Origin: Paracoccus sp. C2R09
Lineage (GTDB): Bacteria; Pseudomonadota; Alphaproteobacteria; Rhodobacterales; Rhodobacteraceae
Direction of reading: 5' to 3'
NCBI RefSeq assembly: GCF_018860625.1
Contig: NZ_JAHKQB010000023.1
Span: 1-64,000, forward strand
DNA length: 64,000 nt
The notes beneath the pieces were generated by a model. The model had not been told where the DNA came from and searched no databases. It was given only the letters and a program-made list of their open reading frames with translations. A program made the position numbers and the translations under genes. Of this stretch, positions 16,367-25,815 are shown one piece after another (position 1 is the first letter of the stretch; the number at the start of each line of letters is the position of its first letter).

Positions 16367-17530
16367 ATGACCGGATCCATCAGAGCCATGGCGGGCGTTA
16401 TCGCCCTGGGCGCCGCCACCATGATCGGGCAGGCCCAGATGGCGGGCGCCCAACCCAAGGACGGGCCGCCCCCCGGTGGCGATCATCCGACCGATCCGAG
16501 GCTGGGCGATACCAGCATCCTGATGGGGCGCACGCCCATCCCGGCCTCGGTCGAGGGCTGCGGGACGGATCCGGGGCATGCGCGGCTCTTGTGCCTGATC
16601 GACCTTCTCAAGGCCGATGCCTCGGACGAGCTGCTGGAGCTGATGCAGCTCGACTACTCGGTCGCGACCGCCAAGATCTGGAGCAACCTGCCCGCGGGCG
16701 CGGTCCCCGACCGTCCCGGGGCCTATCTGGGTGAATTCGACACCGAACAGCGCGGCATCATCAAGGCCATCCTGATGGAGGCCGCCAGCCTGACCGACAA
16801 CGAAGGCTATGACGAGATGGAGCAGTCGCTAAACGCCGACGACTATATCGGCACGGTCAGCACCGACTACAAGGCGGGTTACGCCTCCTACAACAGCAAG
16901 TTCGCGCTCTTGGGGACGCCGGCGGAAACAGGGACGTGGCAGCTCTATTACGGGGGGCATCACCTGGCCTTCGCCAATACCTATACCGACGGGGTTCTGG
17001 CGGGCGCCACGCCGTCGTTCCGCGGGATCGAACCATTCCCGCGCTTCGAGATGAACGGCCGCGAGAACATGCCCATGATGCAGGAACGCGCGGCCTTCGC
17101 GGCACTGCTGCGGTCGCTGAGCGACGAGCAGGCCCGCGCCGCGCGGCTCGAGGGGACCTATCGCGACATCCTGGCCGGTCCGCAACAGGACGACGCGATC
17201 CCCGCCGAGCAGGAGGGGCTGAGCGTCGCCGAACTGTCCGACGATCAGCAGGCGCTGCTTCTGGCGGCGGTCGGGACCTATGTGGGCGACATCAACGACG
17301 CGGATGCCGCCACCTACATGGAGAAATACACTGCCGAACTGCCCCAAACGGTGCTGGGCTTCACGGGCACGACCGAGGTGAACAGCGAAGACGATTACGT
17401 GCGCATCCACGGCCCGTCGCTGTGGCTGGAATTTTCCCTGCAATCGAACAAGTCCACGGGCCAGATCGGCAACCACCCCCATTCCGTCTGGCGCGATCAG
17501 GACGACGATTACGGCGGCAATACCGAATGA
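16367..17530 (+). CDS. DUF3500 domain-containing exported protein
   Basis: 387-aa protein with a signal peptide (cleavage after AGA near residue 28) and a DUF3500 body: QLYYGGHHLAFANTY, NGRENMPMMQERAAF and VRIHGPSLWLEFSLQ contain the conserved histidines and acidic residues of this family, whose biochemical role is not established. The stop overlaps the start of the next gene (ATGA), so the two are co-translated. Confidence 0.85.
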   Translation: MTGSIRAMAGVIALGAATMIGQAQMAGAQPKDGPPPGGDHPTDPRLGDTSILMGRTPIPASVEGCGTDPGHARLLCLIDLLKADASDELLELMQLDYSVATAKIWSNLPAGAVPDRPGAYLGEFDTEQRGIIKAILMEAASLTDNEGYDEMEQSLNADDYIGTVSTDYKAGYASYNSKFALLGTPAETGTWQLYYGGHHLAFANTYTDGVLAGATPSFRGIEPFPRFEMNGRENMPMMQERAAFAALLRSLSDEQARAARLEGTYRDILAGPQQDDAIPAEQEGLSVAELSDDQQALLLAAVGTYVGDINDADAATYMEKYTAELPQTVLGFTGTTEVNSEDDYVRIHGPSLWLEFSLQSNKSTGQIGNHPHSVWRDQDDDYGGNTE

Positions 17531-18057
17531 GGATTGCGGCCCTTGCGCTGGCGCTGTTCCTGTCGGGGAACGGCGCATATGCCCATGCCCTGCCGGGCAG
17601 CGTGCTGATTATCGAAAGCGTCGGGACGCAGATCGGGCTGGACCTGTGCATCCCGCTGGAGGATCTGATCATCGCGGCGCCCGACCTGATCGCGCTGGAA
17701 GACCTGGGACCGACCGAGATCCCGCCGGCGCTGACCGCGCCGCTTGGCCGGTATCTGGATGCCCATCTGGCGATCGAGACTGAGGGGCACGATATTCCGC
17801 TGCGCCTGACGGGCGCACGGCTGGAACGCGCCCGGAACGATCATGTTGGGAACTTCGCCCTGCTGATTGCGGAGTTCGCGGGCACGCTGCCCGATCCGGA
17901 TGTGACGCTCAGCCTGACCTACGATGCCGTCATGCACGAGGTTCGCAGCCATCGCGCGGCGGTCTTCGAGACGAATGACGATGGCCCGCCGATGGCCGAA
18001 TTCGGGTTCCGACAGGACCGGGGCAAGCCCGTCCCGGTCAAGATCGACCTTCGCTGA
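17527..18057 (+). CDS. Exported hypothetical protein (176 aa)
   Basis: Signal peptide cut after AYA (residue 19), then a small secreted domain starting HALPGSVLIIE. The pattern resembles the periplasmic N-terminal part seen in HupE/UreJ-like membrane proteins, but the membrane part is absent. I cannot assign a function. Coupled to the DUF3500 gene by a 4-base overlap. Its stop is 3 bases from the convergent dedA stop. Confidence 0.75.
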   Translation: MRIAALALALFLSGNGAYAHALPGSVLIIESVGTQIGLDLCIPLEDLIIAAPDLIALEDLGPTEIPPALTAPLGRYLDAHLAIETEGHDIPLRLTGARLERARNDHVGNFALLIAEFAGTLPDPDVTLSLTYDAVMHEVRSHRAAVFETNDDGPPMAEFGFRQDRGKPVPVKIDLR

Positions 18058-18060
18058 TCC

Positions 18061-18666
18061 TCAGGAAACGCTGGCCTGGCGGGCCTTCCACTGCCCCAGC
18101 AGCCACCGCAGGCTCAGCGCGACTGCGGTCGCGGCAAGAACGACCCCGAAGAAATTGCTCAGCACTTCGGAAACCTGCGCCAGCCGGTCCGCGAAGACAT
18201 AGCCCAGGCCCCCATAGGCCAGGGTCCAGATCACGGCACCGGGGATCGCCAACGCGCTGAAGCGGTTGCGCGCCATGCCCCCCGCCCCGCACAGATAGCT
18301 GACATAGGGACAGGTCGGGCTGAGGATCGTGTGGCTGAGAAGCACCGCGACGCCGCCCCGCTGCTGCAGCAGATCCTCGCTTCGCGACAGCAGGCGATCC
18401 ATCCGATCGCGGCGACGAAGACGGCCCAGAAGGCGCGGCCCTGCCCGACGCGCGATCGCGAAGGCCAGCTGATCGCCAAGAATGAAGGCCGCCGCGGTCA
18501 CGGCCAGCACCTGCCACAGCGACAGATCGCCCGCCGCCGCGAAGCTTCCCGCCGCCAGCACCAGCATCGAGGCCGGAAGCGGCACCGCAAGGCAGGCCAG
18601 CACCGTCACCGCGAACACGACATAAAGCCCGTAATCGGGAACCAGCCCGAGGACGTAATCGGTCAT
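18061..18666 (-). CDS. DedA/SNARE-associated family membrane protein
   Basis: 201 aa, about five hydrophobic segments, with the re-entrant DedA pattern: AVPLPASMLVLAAGSFAAAG near the N-terminus and LSHTILSPTCPYVSYLCGAG followed by an arginine-bearing loop and PGAVIWTLAYGGLGYVF. DedA proteins help phospholipid or undecaprenyl-phosphate flipping and membrane homeostasis. The usual G-R-F-x-P-x-x-R motif is modified (cysteine instead of arginine region), so the activity may differ. The start overlaps the upstream gene stop (ATGA). Confidence 0.82.
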   Translation of the reverse strand: MTDYVLGLVPDYGLYVVFAVTVLACLAVPLPASMLVLAAGSFAAAGDLSLWQVLAVTAAAFILGDQLAFAIARRAGPRLLGRLRRRDRMDRLLSRSEDLLQQRGGVAVLLSHTILSPTCPYVSYLCGAGGMARNRFSALAIPGAVIWTLAYGGLGYVFADRLAQVSEVLSNFFGVVLAATAVALSLRWLLGQWKARQASVS

Positions 18667-19016
18667 GGGCGCCCCCCGTGATACATGTCCGCAGCGTCGC
18701 GCACGCGTTCGGTCAGCTCCTCCATCGTGACGCCCATCTCCCGCGCGATGGTGCCCAGCTTCAGGCGACCGGGGCCCGTGGGCGGCAGCTCCAGCACGTC
18801 GGCCACGACCTCTCGTGGAAGGTCGTAGGACATCACGACAAAGCGGGGCGTCATCCAGGGTTTCAGCGCCTGATCGTGCAGCGGAACGTTGTCATGACGC
18901 GCCAGATCCAGCGCGAAACCCGTGGCGAACCAGATCAGCGCGGCGCTGGCGCAGCCCAGGATCAGCAGCGCGGCCCAATTGGCACGGGCGAAACCTATCA
19001 ATTGCCGGGAATTCAT
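18663..19016 (-). CDS. Small membrane-anchored hypothetical protein (117 aa)
   Basis: One N-terminal membrane segment (about residues 13-32, WAALLILGCASAALIWFATG), then a soluble tail with a conserved-looking PRFVVMSYDLPREVVADVL segment and EMGVTMEELTERV. The ATG at 19016 follows AAAGGA; an upstream ATG at 19049 does not. It is translationally coupled to the DedA gene downstream, so a joint membrane role is likely. Family not recognised. Confidence 0.72.
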   Translation of the reverse strand: MNSRQLIGFARANWAALLILGCASAALIWFATGFALDLARHDNVPLHDQALKPWMTPRFVVMSYDLPREVVADVLELPPTGPGRLKLGTIAREMGVTMEELTERVRDAADMYHGGRP

Positions 19017-19118
19017 CGCGCATCCTTTCAGGGCCGTCCTGCCTGGCACAAGGCATTAGGAAAGGCCGGGCCGAAGGTAAAGTCACTGCGCCTGCATGTG
19101 ACCACGCGACAGCCCCCT

Positions 19119-20396
19119 TCAGCCGACCGGCGGGACCGTTTCGGGCATCAGAAGCGATGCGGCGCGAATGACCTTGCGGTCGTCATATCGCCGGCCCACC
19201 AGCGATACCCCGACCGGCAGGCCCTGTGGCGTCTTGTGGAAGGGCACCACGACCACGGGCACCTGCATCAGGGTCCACATCGAATTGAAGATCGGATCGC
19301 CCGCATGGGTGCCCTCGGGTGCCGCGCCGGGGGCCGAGGGCGTCAGGATCAGGTCAAGCGCTGACGCGAACATCCCGTCCAGCAGCGCACGGCACAGATC
19401 GGCCTGCGCATAGGCGGCCCGCGCCTCGGACGGGCCGGGGCGGTCGCCATCCACCATCTTGGCGAAGAAGGCGTCGATGCCCGGGGTATTGCGGACCTCG
19501 TTCAGGAAGGCCGACGCCCCTTCGCGGGCCAGGATCGTTCGATGCGCATCGAGGATGCCGTCGAACCCGGCGGGCAACACCAGGTCTGACAGGATGGCGC
19601 CCGCATCCCGCAAGGCCGCGGCGGCAGCGTCCATCGCGGCCCGCGTATCGCTGTCGGCCGCATGGGGCGTCGTGCCATAGGTGATCCCGATCCGCAGCCC
19701 CTGCAGGGTGGTCGGCAGCGCGCATTCGTCGAAGCGGAACAGGTCGGCCAGCATCTCGAAATCGGCCGCCGCGCGCGCATAGAGTCCGACCGTGTCGCAG
19801 GTCGCGGAATACATTTTCGACCCCTCGCGAGAGATCGCGTTCCAGGTGGGCTTCATCCCGAAGACGCCGCAAAAGGATGCGGGCCGGATCGTCGATCCGC
19901 CCGTCTGGGTGCCGATCGCCAGTGTCGCAAGGCCAGCCGCCACCGCCGCCGCCGAACCCGAGGACGACCCCCCCGGCGTGCGGTTCGGATCATGCGGGTT
20001 GCGCGTTCCCGGGCCGACGGTGGTCGAGGCGAATTCGGTCGTGGTGGCCTTGCCCGCGATCAGCGCACCCGCGCCCCGCAGCGTATCGACGCAGGCCGCG
20101 TCGATGCCCGGGCGGCTGCCACCGTATCGCGGCGAATTATGCCCCGTCGGCATGTCACGGGTCAGCAGCACATCCTTGATGGCGACAGGCACCCCGCGCA
20201 GCGGCCCTTCGGGCAGGTCCTCGGCCTGCCGCATCAGCGCATCCGCATCGAAATGGGCATAGGCGCCCACCGCAGGCTCGATCCGGGCGACACGCTCGAT
20301 CAGCGCCCGGGCGACAGCCGCGGGCGGCAGCCCCGCCGCCACGGCCTGCCGGATATCGCGGGCCGTCCCTGCGGCGGCATCAAATCTCTTGTCCAT
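19119..20396 (-). CDS. Amidase, amidase-signature family (first copy)
   Basis: 425-aa AS-family amidase. The Ser-cisSer-Lys triad is readable: K74 (VAIKDV), S144 (GGSSSGS) and S168 (GTQTGGS). The remainder matches the family (RPASFCGVFGMKPT). It hydrolyses an amide to acid and ammonia. It is the last gene of the ABC transporter-amidase operon running from 25643 down. The adjacent second amidase and the operator-linked rutA operon suggest it processes an intermediate of an organic-nitrogen pathway. Substrate unknown. Confidence 0.9.
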   Translation of the reverse strand: MDKRFDAAAGTARDIRQAVAAGLPPAAVARALIERVARIEPAVGAYAHFDADALMRQAEDLPEGPLRGVPVAIKDVLLTRDMPTGHNSPRYGGSRPGIDAACVDTLRGAGALIAGKATTTEFASTTVGPGTRNPHDPNRTPGGSSSGSAAAVAAGLATLAIGTQTGGSTIRPASFCGVFGMKPTWNAISREGSKMYSATCDTVGLYARAAADFEMLADLFRFDECALPTTLQGLRIGITYGTTPHAADSDTRAAMDAAAAALRDAGAILSDLVLPAGFDGILDAHRTILAREGASAFLNEVRNTPGIDAFFAKMVDGDRPGPSEARAAYAQADLCRALLDGMFASALDLILTPSAPGAAPEGTHAGDPIFNSMWTLMQVPVVVVPFHKTPQGLPVGVSLVGRRYDDRKVIRAASLLMPETVPPVG

Positions 20397-20422
20397 CAGG
20401 TATCACCAATCCTTGGGCGGTT

Positions 20423-21748
20423 TCAGGTCGTCTGAAGCGTCGGCAGCCTTGCCGCCTCGACGGTGGTGGCCAGATCGGCCAGCATGTCCTCGGACCCGGG
20501 CGGGCCGATCAGCTGCAACGACAGCGGGCCCGCATCGCTCCACGCCACCGGGACCGAGATCGCGGGCAGGCCCATCAGCGAGGCCGGTCGCGAGAACCGC
20601 GTCACCGCCGATATCATGCGCGAGAGCGACGCCCCTTCCAGCGCGGAAAGTTCGGCCACCTGCGGGGGAATGTCGGGCATCATCGGAAGCGCGATGACAT
20701 CGACCGACGCGAAGACACGGGCGATGCGTTCCTGCGCGATGCGGCGCAGCTGACAGGCCCGCAGATAGGCCTGAGCCGAGATCGCGGCCGCCTGGGCCAG
20801 GCGGTTGCGAACCTGCGTGCCATAAAGGTCGCAATCCTTGCGCAGCTGATCGGCATGGACCGTGCCCGCCTCGGCCATGGCGATGACATTCGCGGGCTCG
20901 TCCAGATGGGCCAGCCACGCGAGGTCCACATCGCGATCGGCATGACCGTCCGTGGCCATCCGGTGGCGGACCAGGCGCAGCGCCTCGGTCATCGCGGGCG
21001 ATATCCCCCCCAGCAGCGCGCCCGCGTCGAAGCCGATACGCAGGTGCCCGGGGTCGCGCGGCTGGGCCCGTGTGGCGCCCTCGGTCAGCACCGATAGGAC
21101 GCGGCGTGCGCAATCGACGCTGGCCGCCAGCGGGCCGACGCAATCCTGCGTCCAGCTGAGTGGCATGACATGCGCCAGGGGCACCAGCCCATGCGTCGGC
21201 TTGAAACCCACGACGCCGTTGCAGGCGGCGGGTATCCGGATCGATCCGCCCGTATCGGACCCAAGCGCGGCGGGCACGATCCCCATGGCCACCGCGACCC
21301 CCGACCCCGATGACGACCCCCCGATGATCGCACCCGGAACGCAGGGGTTCGGCGGGCAGGGATGATGGTGATTGCTGCCCGTCGGCCCCATCGCGAATTC
21401 GGACATCTGGAGCCGTCCCAGATCGACAGCGCCTGCCCGGTCCAGTCGTTCCAGGACCGGGGCCGTGTGACGCGCCACATAGGCCAGTGAAGGATGCGCC
21501 CCCCGCCCCATGCGGGCGCCGGCACGTTCGAACATGTCCTTGTGCGCAAGCGGGATGCCCGCCAGTGGCCCGGCACCGGGCCCCATCGCGTCCGCCGCCG
21601 CGGCCTGCCCGCGCGCACGGTCGAATTCCGTCGTCGAGAAGGGCGAGGCCGCACCCGCCGCCACAGCGGCGGCGATGGCGTCCTCGACCAGCCCGACCGC
21701 GCTGGTTCGGCCCGCCGCGCGGTCGCGGATCATCTGGGCGATCGTCAT
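20423..21748 (-). CDS. Amidase, amidase-signature family (second copy)
   Basis: 441-aa AS amidase with triad K70 (LAHKDM), S145 (GGSSSGSG) and S169 (GSDTGGS). The ATG at 21748 overlaps the stop of a 60-aa upstream gene (ATGA), making translation coupled. It is only distantly similar to the first copy downstream, so the two probably act on different amides rather than being a recent duplication. AS amidases in heterocycle pathways (AtzE, ureidomalonase-like enzymes) are the nearest functional precedent (family knowledge). Confidence 0.9.
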   Translation of the reverse strand: MTIAQMIRDRAAGRTSAVGLVEDAIAAAVAAGAASPFSTTEFDRARGQAAAADAMGPGAGPLAGIPLAHKDMFERAGARMGRGAHPSLAYVARHTAPVLERLDRAGAVDLGRLQMSEFAMGPTGSNHHHPCPPNPCVPGAIIGGSSSGSGVAVAMGIVPAALGSDTGGSIRIPAACNGVVGFKPTHGLVPLAHVMPLSWTQDCVGPLAASVDCARRVLSVLTEGATRAQPRDPGHLRIGFDAGALLGGISPAMTEALRLVRHRMATDGHADRDVDLAWLAHLDEPANVIAMAEAGTVHADQLRKDCDLYGTQVRNRLAQAAAISAQAYLRACQLRRIAQERIARVFASVDVIALPMMPDIPPQVAELSALEGASLSRMISAVTRFSRPASLMGLPAISVPVAWSDAGPLSLQLIGPPGSEDMLADLATTVEAARLPTLQTT

Positions 21749-21927
21749 TCCGCGCAGGCCCCGGAAGGATCGCGCGCGGCAAGCCCTGTCGCCGTTTCCT
21801 GGGCCGACCACAGCGGGTTGTAGATCACCCCGAACTCGATCCGGGTGCGCTGATCCTCGAACATGGCGGTTTCCTCGGCGGTGGGCGGACGCCCGAGATA
21901 GCTGGCGAGGGCTTCTTGCGTGGTCAT
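21745..21927 (-). CDS. 60-aa protein coupled to an amidase
   Basis: Starts at ATG 21927 after AGGAGG and ends in a 4-base overlap with the amidase start. Sequence TTQEALASYLGRPPTAEETA then a basic/aromatic stretch (FEDQRTRIEFGVIYNPLWSA) and a polar tail. I do not recognise the family. By position it resembles AtzG, the small GatC-like partner of the amidase AtzE, but no clear sequence likeness is visible. It could be an amidase chaperone or subunit (inference). Confidence 0.65.
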   Translation of the reverse strand: MTTQEALASYLGRPPTAEETAMFEDQRTRIEFGVIYNPLWSAQETATGLAARDPSGACAE

Positions 21928-21961
21928 GATGCGGGTCCTCCTGTGCGGAAATTGAATGCGC

Positions 21962-22960
21962 TCAGCCGAAATTCTGCGGTTGGCGGCGACGGACAAGCTG
22001 GCTGAGGGACACGGCGACGATCAGCGCCCCGCCATAAAAAAGCGACTGCACGAAGGCATCGGCACCCAGCATGGTCAGGCCGGTGATGCCCGTGATCAGG
22101 AAATAGACCCCGACCAGCGTCCCGATGGGATTGAAGCGCCCCGGATAGATGGCCGTGGCCCCCAGGAAGGCCGCCGCGAAGGCAGGCAGCAGCAGCGACA
22201 GGCCCGATGTCGGATCGGCCGATCCCGTCATCCCGGCATAGAGCACCCCCGCCAGCGCGGCCAGAAGCCCGGACAGGACGAAGGACGCCCCACGCACCCG
22301 GTTGACGGAAACGCCGTTCAGGCGTGCCACCTCGCGGCCCCGCCCGACAAACAGCAGCTTGCGCCCCGCGATCGTGTATTCCAGCGCCCACCACATCACG
22401 ATGGCGACCGCCAGCCCATAGTAGAAGGCCAGCGGCACGCCCAGCAGCCGCTTGATGACGACCAGTTCGACAAGCTGCATCGACACCCCCGCGATCGTCC
22501 GCGAATCCGAGATCCAGAGCGTCATCCCGTTCAGGAACGTCCCGAGACCCAGTGTCACGATCAGGCTGTGGATCCGGAAATAGAGGACGAAGAACGCGTT
22601 CACCGCCCCGATCAACGCCCCGATCGTCAGCGCCGCCGCGACCGACCAGCCGATCCCCCAGCCCCATGTGACATCCGACACCGCCAGGAACATCGCCGCG
22701 AAGACCAGGGTCGATGCGGCCGAGAGATCGAAATCGCCCGAGGTCAGCGGTACGAGAATCGCCAGCGCCAGGACCACGAGGACGGCCTGCGACCCCAGCA
22801 TCGACGACACCGTGCGCCATGTCAGGAAGGTATCGGGCAGCAGCGCCCCGAAGGTCAGGAACAGGACCAGCCATGCCAGAAGAAGGGCGAAGCGCTCGAC
22901 CTCTCTCTTGGCCACGAATGCCGGAAGGCGGCGGGGGCGGGTCGTCTCGGCAATGCTCAT
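21962..22960 (-). CDS. ABC transporter permease (RbsC/CUT2 type)
   Basis: 332-aa membrane protein of the BPD_transp_2 family, 8-10 helices. Hallmarks: VPLTSGDFDLSAASTLVFAA (the conserved GDFDLS region), HSLIVTLGLGTFLNGMTLW, and NGVSVNRVRGASFVLSGLLAALAGVLY. The ATG at 22960 overlaps the ATPase stop. RbsC-type permeases usually carry sugars, but the operon here ends in two amidases and carries the rutA-regulon palindrome upstream, so a nitrogen compound or glycoside is more likely. Confidence 0.9.
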   Translation of the reverse strand: MSIAETTRPRRLPAFVAKREVERFALLLAWLVLFLTFGALLPDTFLTWRTVSSMLGSQAVLVVLALAILVPLTSGDFDLSAASTLVFAAMFLAVSDVTWGWGIGWSVAAALTIGALIGAVNAFFVLYFRIHSLIVTLGLGTFLNGMTLWISDSRTIAGVSMQLVELVVIKRLLGVPLAFYYGLAVAIVMWWALEYTIAGRKLLFVGRGREVARLNGVSVNRVRGASFVLSGLLAALAGVLYAGMTGSADPTSGLSLLLPAFAAAFLGATAIYPGRFNPIGTLVGVYFLITGITGLTMLGADAFVQSLFYGGALIVAVSLSQLVRRRQPQNFG

Positions 22961-24537
22961 GAGGCGGCCTCTCTCTGGGGGTGGGCTGGAATTGCCGCGC
23001 CGTCGTGGAAACAGGCGCGGGCGATGTTTTCCCGGGTCAGGGCGGGTCCCGAAAGGCAGGCCACGGATCGGCCGCGATGGAAGACGAAGACCCGGTCGCA
23101 GATCTGGGCCAGCTGTTCGTAATCGGTCGAGGCGCAGAGGATCGCCGTCCCCTGCCCCGCGGCACGGTCCAGCGCCGCGAAGATCTGCTGGCGGGCGCCG
23201 TAATCGACGCCCTGCGTCGGTTCGTCCAGCAGCAGCAGGCGCGGATCCTCGGCCAGCCATTTGCCCATCACGACCTTCTGCTGGTTCCCGCCCGACAGGG
23301 TCGCCAGCGGCACCTGCGCGCGGGCCGGACGCACATCGTATTCGGCGATCAGGGATTGCGCGGCCTCGGCCATCCTGTTGCGCCGCAGACCGAACCTGCC
23401 GCGCAACCGCCGCAACCCCAGGAATGTCGCGTTCTCCTCGACGCTGAGGCCGCCGACACAGCTTTGATGCGCCCGGTCGCCGGGGATCAGGCCGATGCCC
23501 GCGCCGATCGCGGCGGCGGGCGTCAGGGTCACCACGTCATGGGCGACGTCCTGCGCGTCCTCCAGCGTCAGCCGTCCGCGACCTGCCATCGCCCCGAACA
23601 GCAGATAGGGGATCTCGGCGAAGCCCGATCCGATAAGACCCGTCACCCCGACAACCTCGCCGCGGCGCAGTTCGGCGTCGAACTGCGCGAGCCTGCCGCC
23701 CGAGACGCCCTCGATCCGGGCGGCCACCTCGTGGCGGGGTGCGGCCGGGGCGCGCCTGAACGGGGCGATCACGCTGCCCACGATGGTGTTCAGGATGTCC
23801 TGCCGCGTTGTTTCGGCGGTCGTCAGCACCGCATCCATCTGCCCGTCGCGCATGATGGCCACGCGGTCCGTGATCTCCAGCACCTCGTCGATGTCATGGG
23901 TCACGATGATGACGCTGGCACCGGTGCGGCGGATGCGGCGCAGCAGGGCGAACAGCTTCTCGACATCCTCGGCGGACAGGAAGGGCGTCGGCTCGTCCAG
24001 AACCAGGATCCCCTCGCCCGCGCGACCGGCCTCGGACCTGCGCAATTCGGCCACGGCGCGCAGGATCGCGGTATAGGCACGCTCGACCGGGGACAGCGTC
24101 TCGACAAGGGCGGTCGGCTCGATCTCCAGGCCGAACTCGTCGAACAGCTCGCGCATCCAGGCGCATTCGCGACGCCACCGGATGCCGGTCCGGCGCGGTC
24201 TGTCATCGCCCACAAGCATGTTGTCGGCCACCGACAGCGACGGGATCAGCGCAAGATGCTGATGCACGAAGGCCACCCCCATCGCCCTGATCCGGCGCGG
24301 GTCCAGCGGCAGGGGCAGCGTCTCGCCCCACAATGTCACCTTGCTGCCCGGATCGGGCGAATTGAAGCCCGCCAGCACCTTGATCAACGTGGACTTGCCC
24401 GATCCGTTCTGACCCAGAAGGCCCAGGATCTCGGCCCGGCGCAGGTTGACCGACACACCCTTGAGCACCTCGACCGTGCCGAAGGTCATGCGGATATCGG
24501 CCATCCGCAGCACGCCCGGTTGCGGATCGGCAGCCAT
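22957..24537 (-). CDS. ABC transporter ATP-binding protein, double NBD (RbsA type)
   Basis: 526 aa with two nucleotide-binding domains in tandem, as in RbsA/MglA. The first has Walker A GQNGSGKST and Walker B ILVLDEPT. The second has the degenerate Walker A (TGLIGSGFAE) normal for this subfamily, the signature LSGGNQQKV and Walker B LLLLDEPTQGVD. The ATG at 24537 shares one base with the upstream TGA. It energises the RbsC-type permease next to it. Confidence 0.92.
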   Translation of the reverse strand: MAADPQPGVLRMADIRMTFGTVEVLKGVSVNLRRAEILGLLGQNGSGKSTLIKVLAGFNSPDPGSKVTLWGETLPLPLDPRRIRAMGVAFVHQHLALIPSLSVADNMLVGDDRPRRTGIRWRRECAWMRELFDEFGLEIEPTALVETLSPVERAYTAILRAVAELRRSEAGRAGEGILVLDEPTPFLSAEDVEKLFALLRRIRRTGASVIIVTHDIDEVLEITDRVAIMRDGQMDAVLTTAETTRQDILNTIVGSVIAPFRRAPAAPRHEVAARIEGVSGGRLAQFDAELRRGEVVGVTGLIGSGFAEIPYLLFGAMAGRGRLTLEDAQDVAHDVVTLTPAAAIGAGIGLIPGDRAHQSCVGGLSVEENATFLGLRRLRGRFGLRRNRMAEAAQSLIAEYDVRPARAQVPLATLSGGNQQKVVMGKWLAEDPRLLLLDEPTQGVDYGARQQIFAALDRAAGQGTAILCASTDYEQLAQICDRVFVFHRGRSVACLSGPALTRENIARACFHDGAAIPAHPQREAAS

Positions 24538-25643
24538 CAGCCCTCGAGGCCCCACAGCTTGCGATACCCCGCGACATGCGCGTCGCCATAGCCCGAGTCG
24601 AAATCGGCGGGCACGCCCGCGGTCTCGGCATTGTCCTTGTCGAAGATCAGCAGCGGGATGCCCAGGCTCTCGGGCACCTCCAGACCGCAGAGCACGCGCA
24701 TCTGCGCATCGACCGCCGCATATCCCGCCCAGCCCAGGCTTTCGCCGATATCCATCTGGACCGTCCCCTCGCGCACCATGTCCAGCACGAAGGGCGTGCC
24801 GTTATAGGACGCCATGCCGACATCGTTCGCCCCCGCGATCCGCAGGGCGGGCGTCACGAACTGGGTCATGGAATCATAAATCGGCAGGATGTAGTTGATG
24901 CCCGGATTGGCCAGCAGCGCCGATTGCGTGCCCGACTGGATGCGCGTCGCCCATTCGTTCACCGGGACGTTCAGATATTGCTGTTCGCAATCGGGGCAGT
25001 ATTCCGACAGGCTCTGACGGATCTGTTCCACGAAGGGCAGCGACGGCAGGACGTCGTCCGACCCGATGATCAGCACGTTCGGCTTGCCCTCGGTCTCAAC
25101 GAAGGCCCATGCCGCAAGGATCTCTCCTGCGCGGCGGTAATCGACCTTGGCCGAGGCATCGACGAAATCCGCCTGCTCCTGGCTTTCATCATAGAGATGG
25201 GTCGTCGTCACCGCGAGGCCCGCTTCCTTGGCCTCGCGCAGCTGCGGGGCCAGCATCTCGGGGTTCAGGCCGCCCGCGACATCGACCAGAGAGTAGTCCT
25301 GCGCGATGGCCTGGTTCACCCCCTGGATCCAGCTGTCCGACGCGCCCTGGTTCTCCCAGGTGGTGTATTTGAAGCCCACATCCGCGGCCGCGCGGCTCAT
25401 GGCCTTCTGCAGCTCGACATTGAAGGGGATGGCCATCGTGACGGGGATCGAGAAGACGCTCTTGTCGGCCATGCAGGCGGCAGCGTCGAACGGTTCGCCC
25501 AGGGGCGCGAAATCGGGTGCCGCGCGATGCGCGTCCAGCACCGCCCTGGCATCGGACATCGCATCGGCCGAGGCCGTCATCGGCATGATCGCCGCCACGG
25601 CCCCAAGCATCGTCGCGCGGATCGTCAGTTCCCTTGCCGTCAT
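24537..25643 (-). CDS. ABC transporter substrate-binding protein (Peripla_BP_4 type)
   Basis: 368 aa: signal peptide cut after ASA (residue 26), then a sugar-binding-protein-like fold (FSIPVTMAIPFNVELQKAM, VGFKYTTWENQG, NVLIIGSDDVLPS, LANPGINYILPIYDSM). Four cysteines are present, which is unusual for the family. First gene of a six-gene operon (binding protein, ATPase, permease, 60-aa protein, two amidases). Two copies of the AGTCCGGACT-type palindrome lie 62 and 179 bases upstream, putting the operon under the neighbouring GntR regulator. Confidence 0.88.
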   Translation of the reverse strand: MTARELTIRATMLGAVAAIMPMTASADAMSDARAVLDAHRAAPDFAPLGEPFDAAACMADKSVFSIPVTMAIPFNVELQKAMSRAAADVGFKYTTWENQGASDSWIQGVNQAIAQDYSLVDVAGGLNPEMLAPQLREAKEAGLAVTTTHLYDESQEQADFVDASAKVDYRRAGEILAAWAFVETEGKPNVLIIGSDDVLPSLPFVEQIRQSLSEYCPDCEQQYLNVPVNEWATRIQSGTQSALLANPGINYILPIYDSMTQFVTPALRIAGANDVGMASYNGTPFVLDMVREGTVQMDIGESLGWAGYAAVDAQMRVLCGLEVPESLGIPLLIFDKDNAETAGVPADFDSGYGDAHVAGYRKLWGLEG

Positions 25644-25697
25644 TTCCGTCCCCTTCCTTGCTGCACCGGAACCGCTTCGGGCGGCTCTCTCAGTTTG

Positions 25698-25713
25698 GAT
25701 AGTCCGGACTTAT
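25698..25713. promoter_or_regulatory. Operator copy 1 (AGTCCGGACT palindrome)
   Basis: Perfect 10-bp palindrome AGTCCGGACT at 25701-25710, 62 bases upstream of the binding-protein ATG. One of six related sites clustered around the MFS, GntR and rutA genes. Confidence 0.7.
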
Positions 25714-25815
25714 GCGAATTTGGGGAAGCGGAAATCGGGGCTGTTGGTATGGATTACGGTAGATGCGGCGTCCGGGGCCAGAATATGGGCAGGTTGCCTT
25801 GTCTGCTGCCCATAG

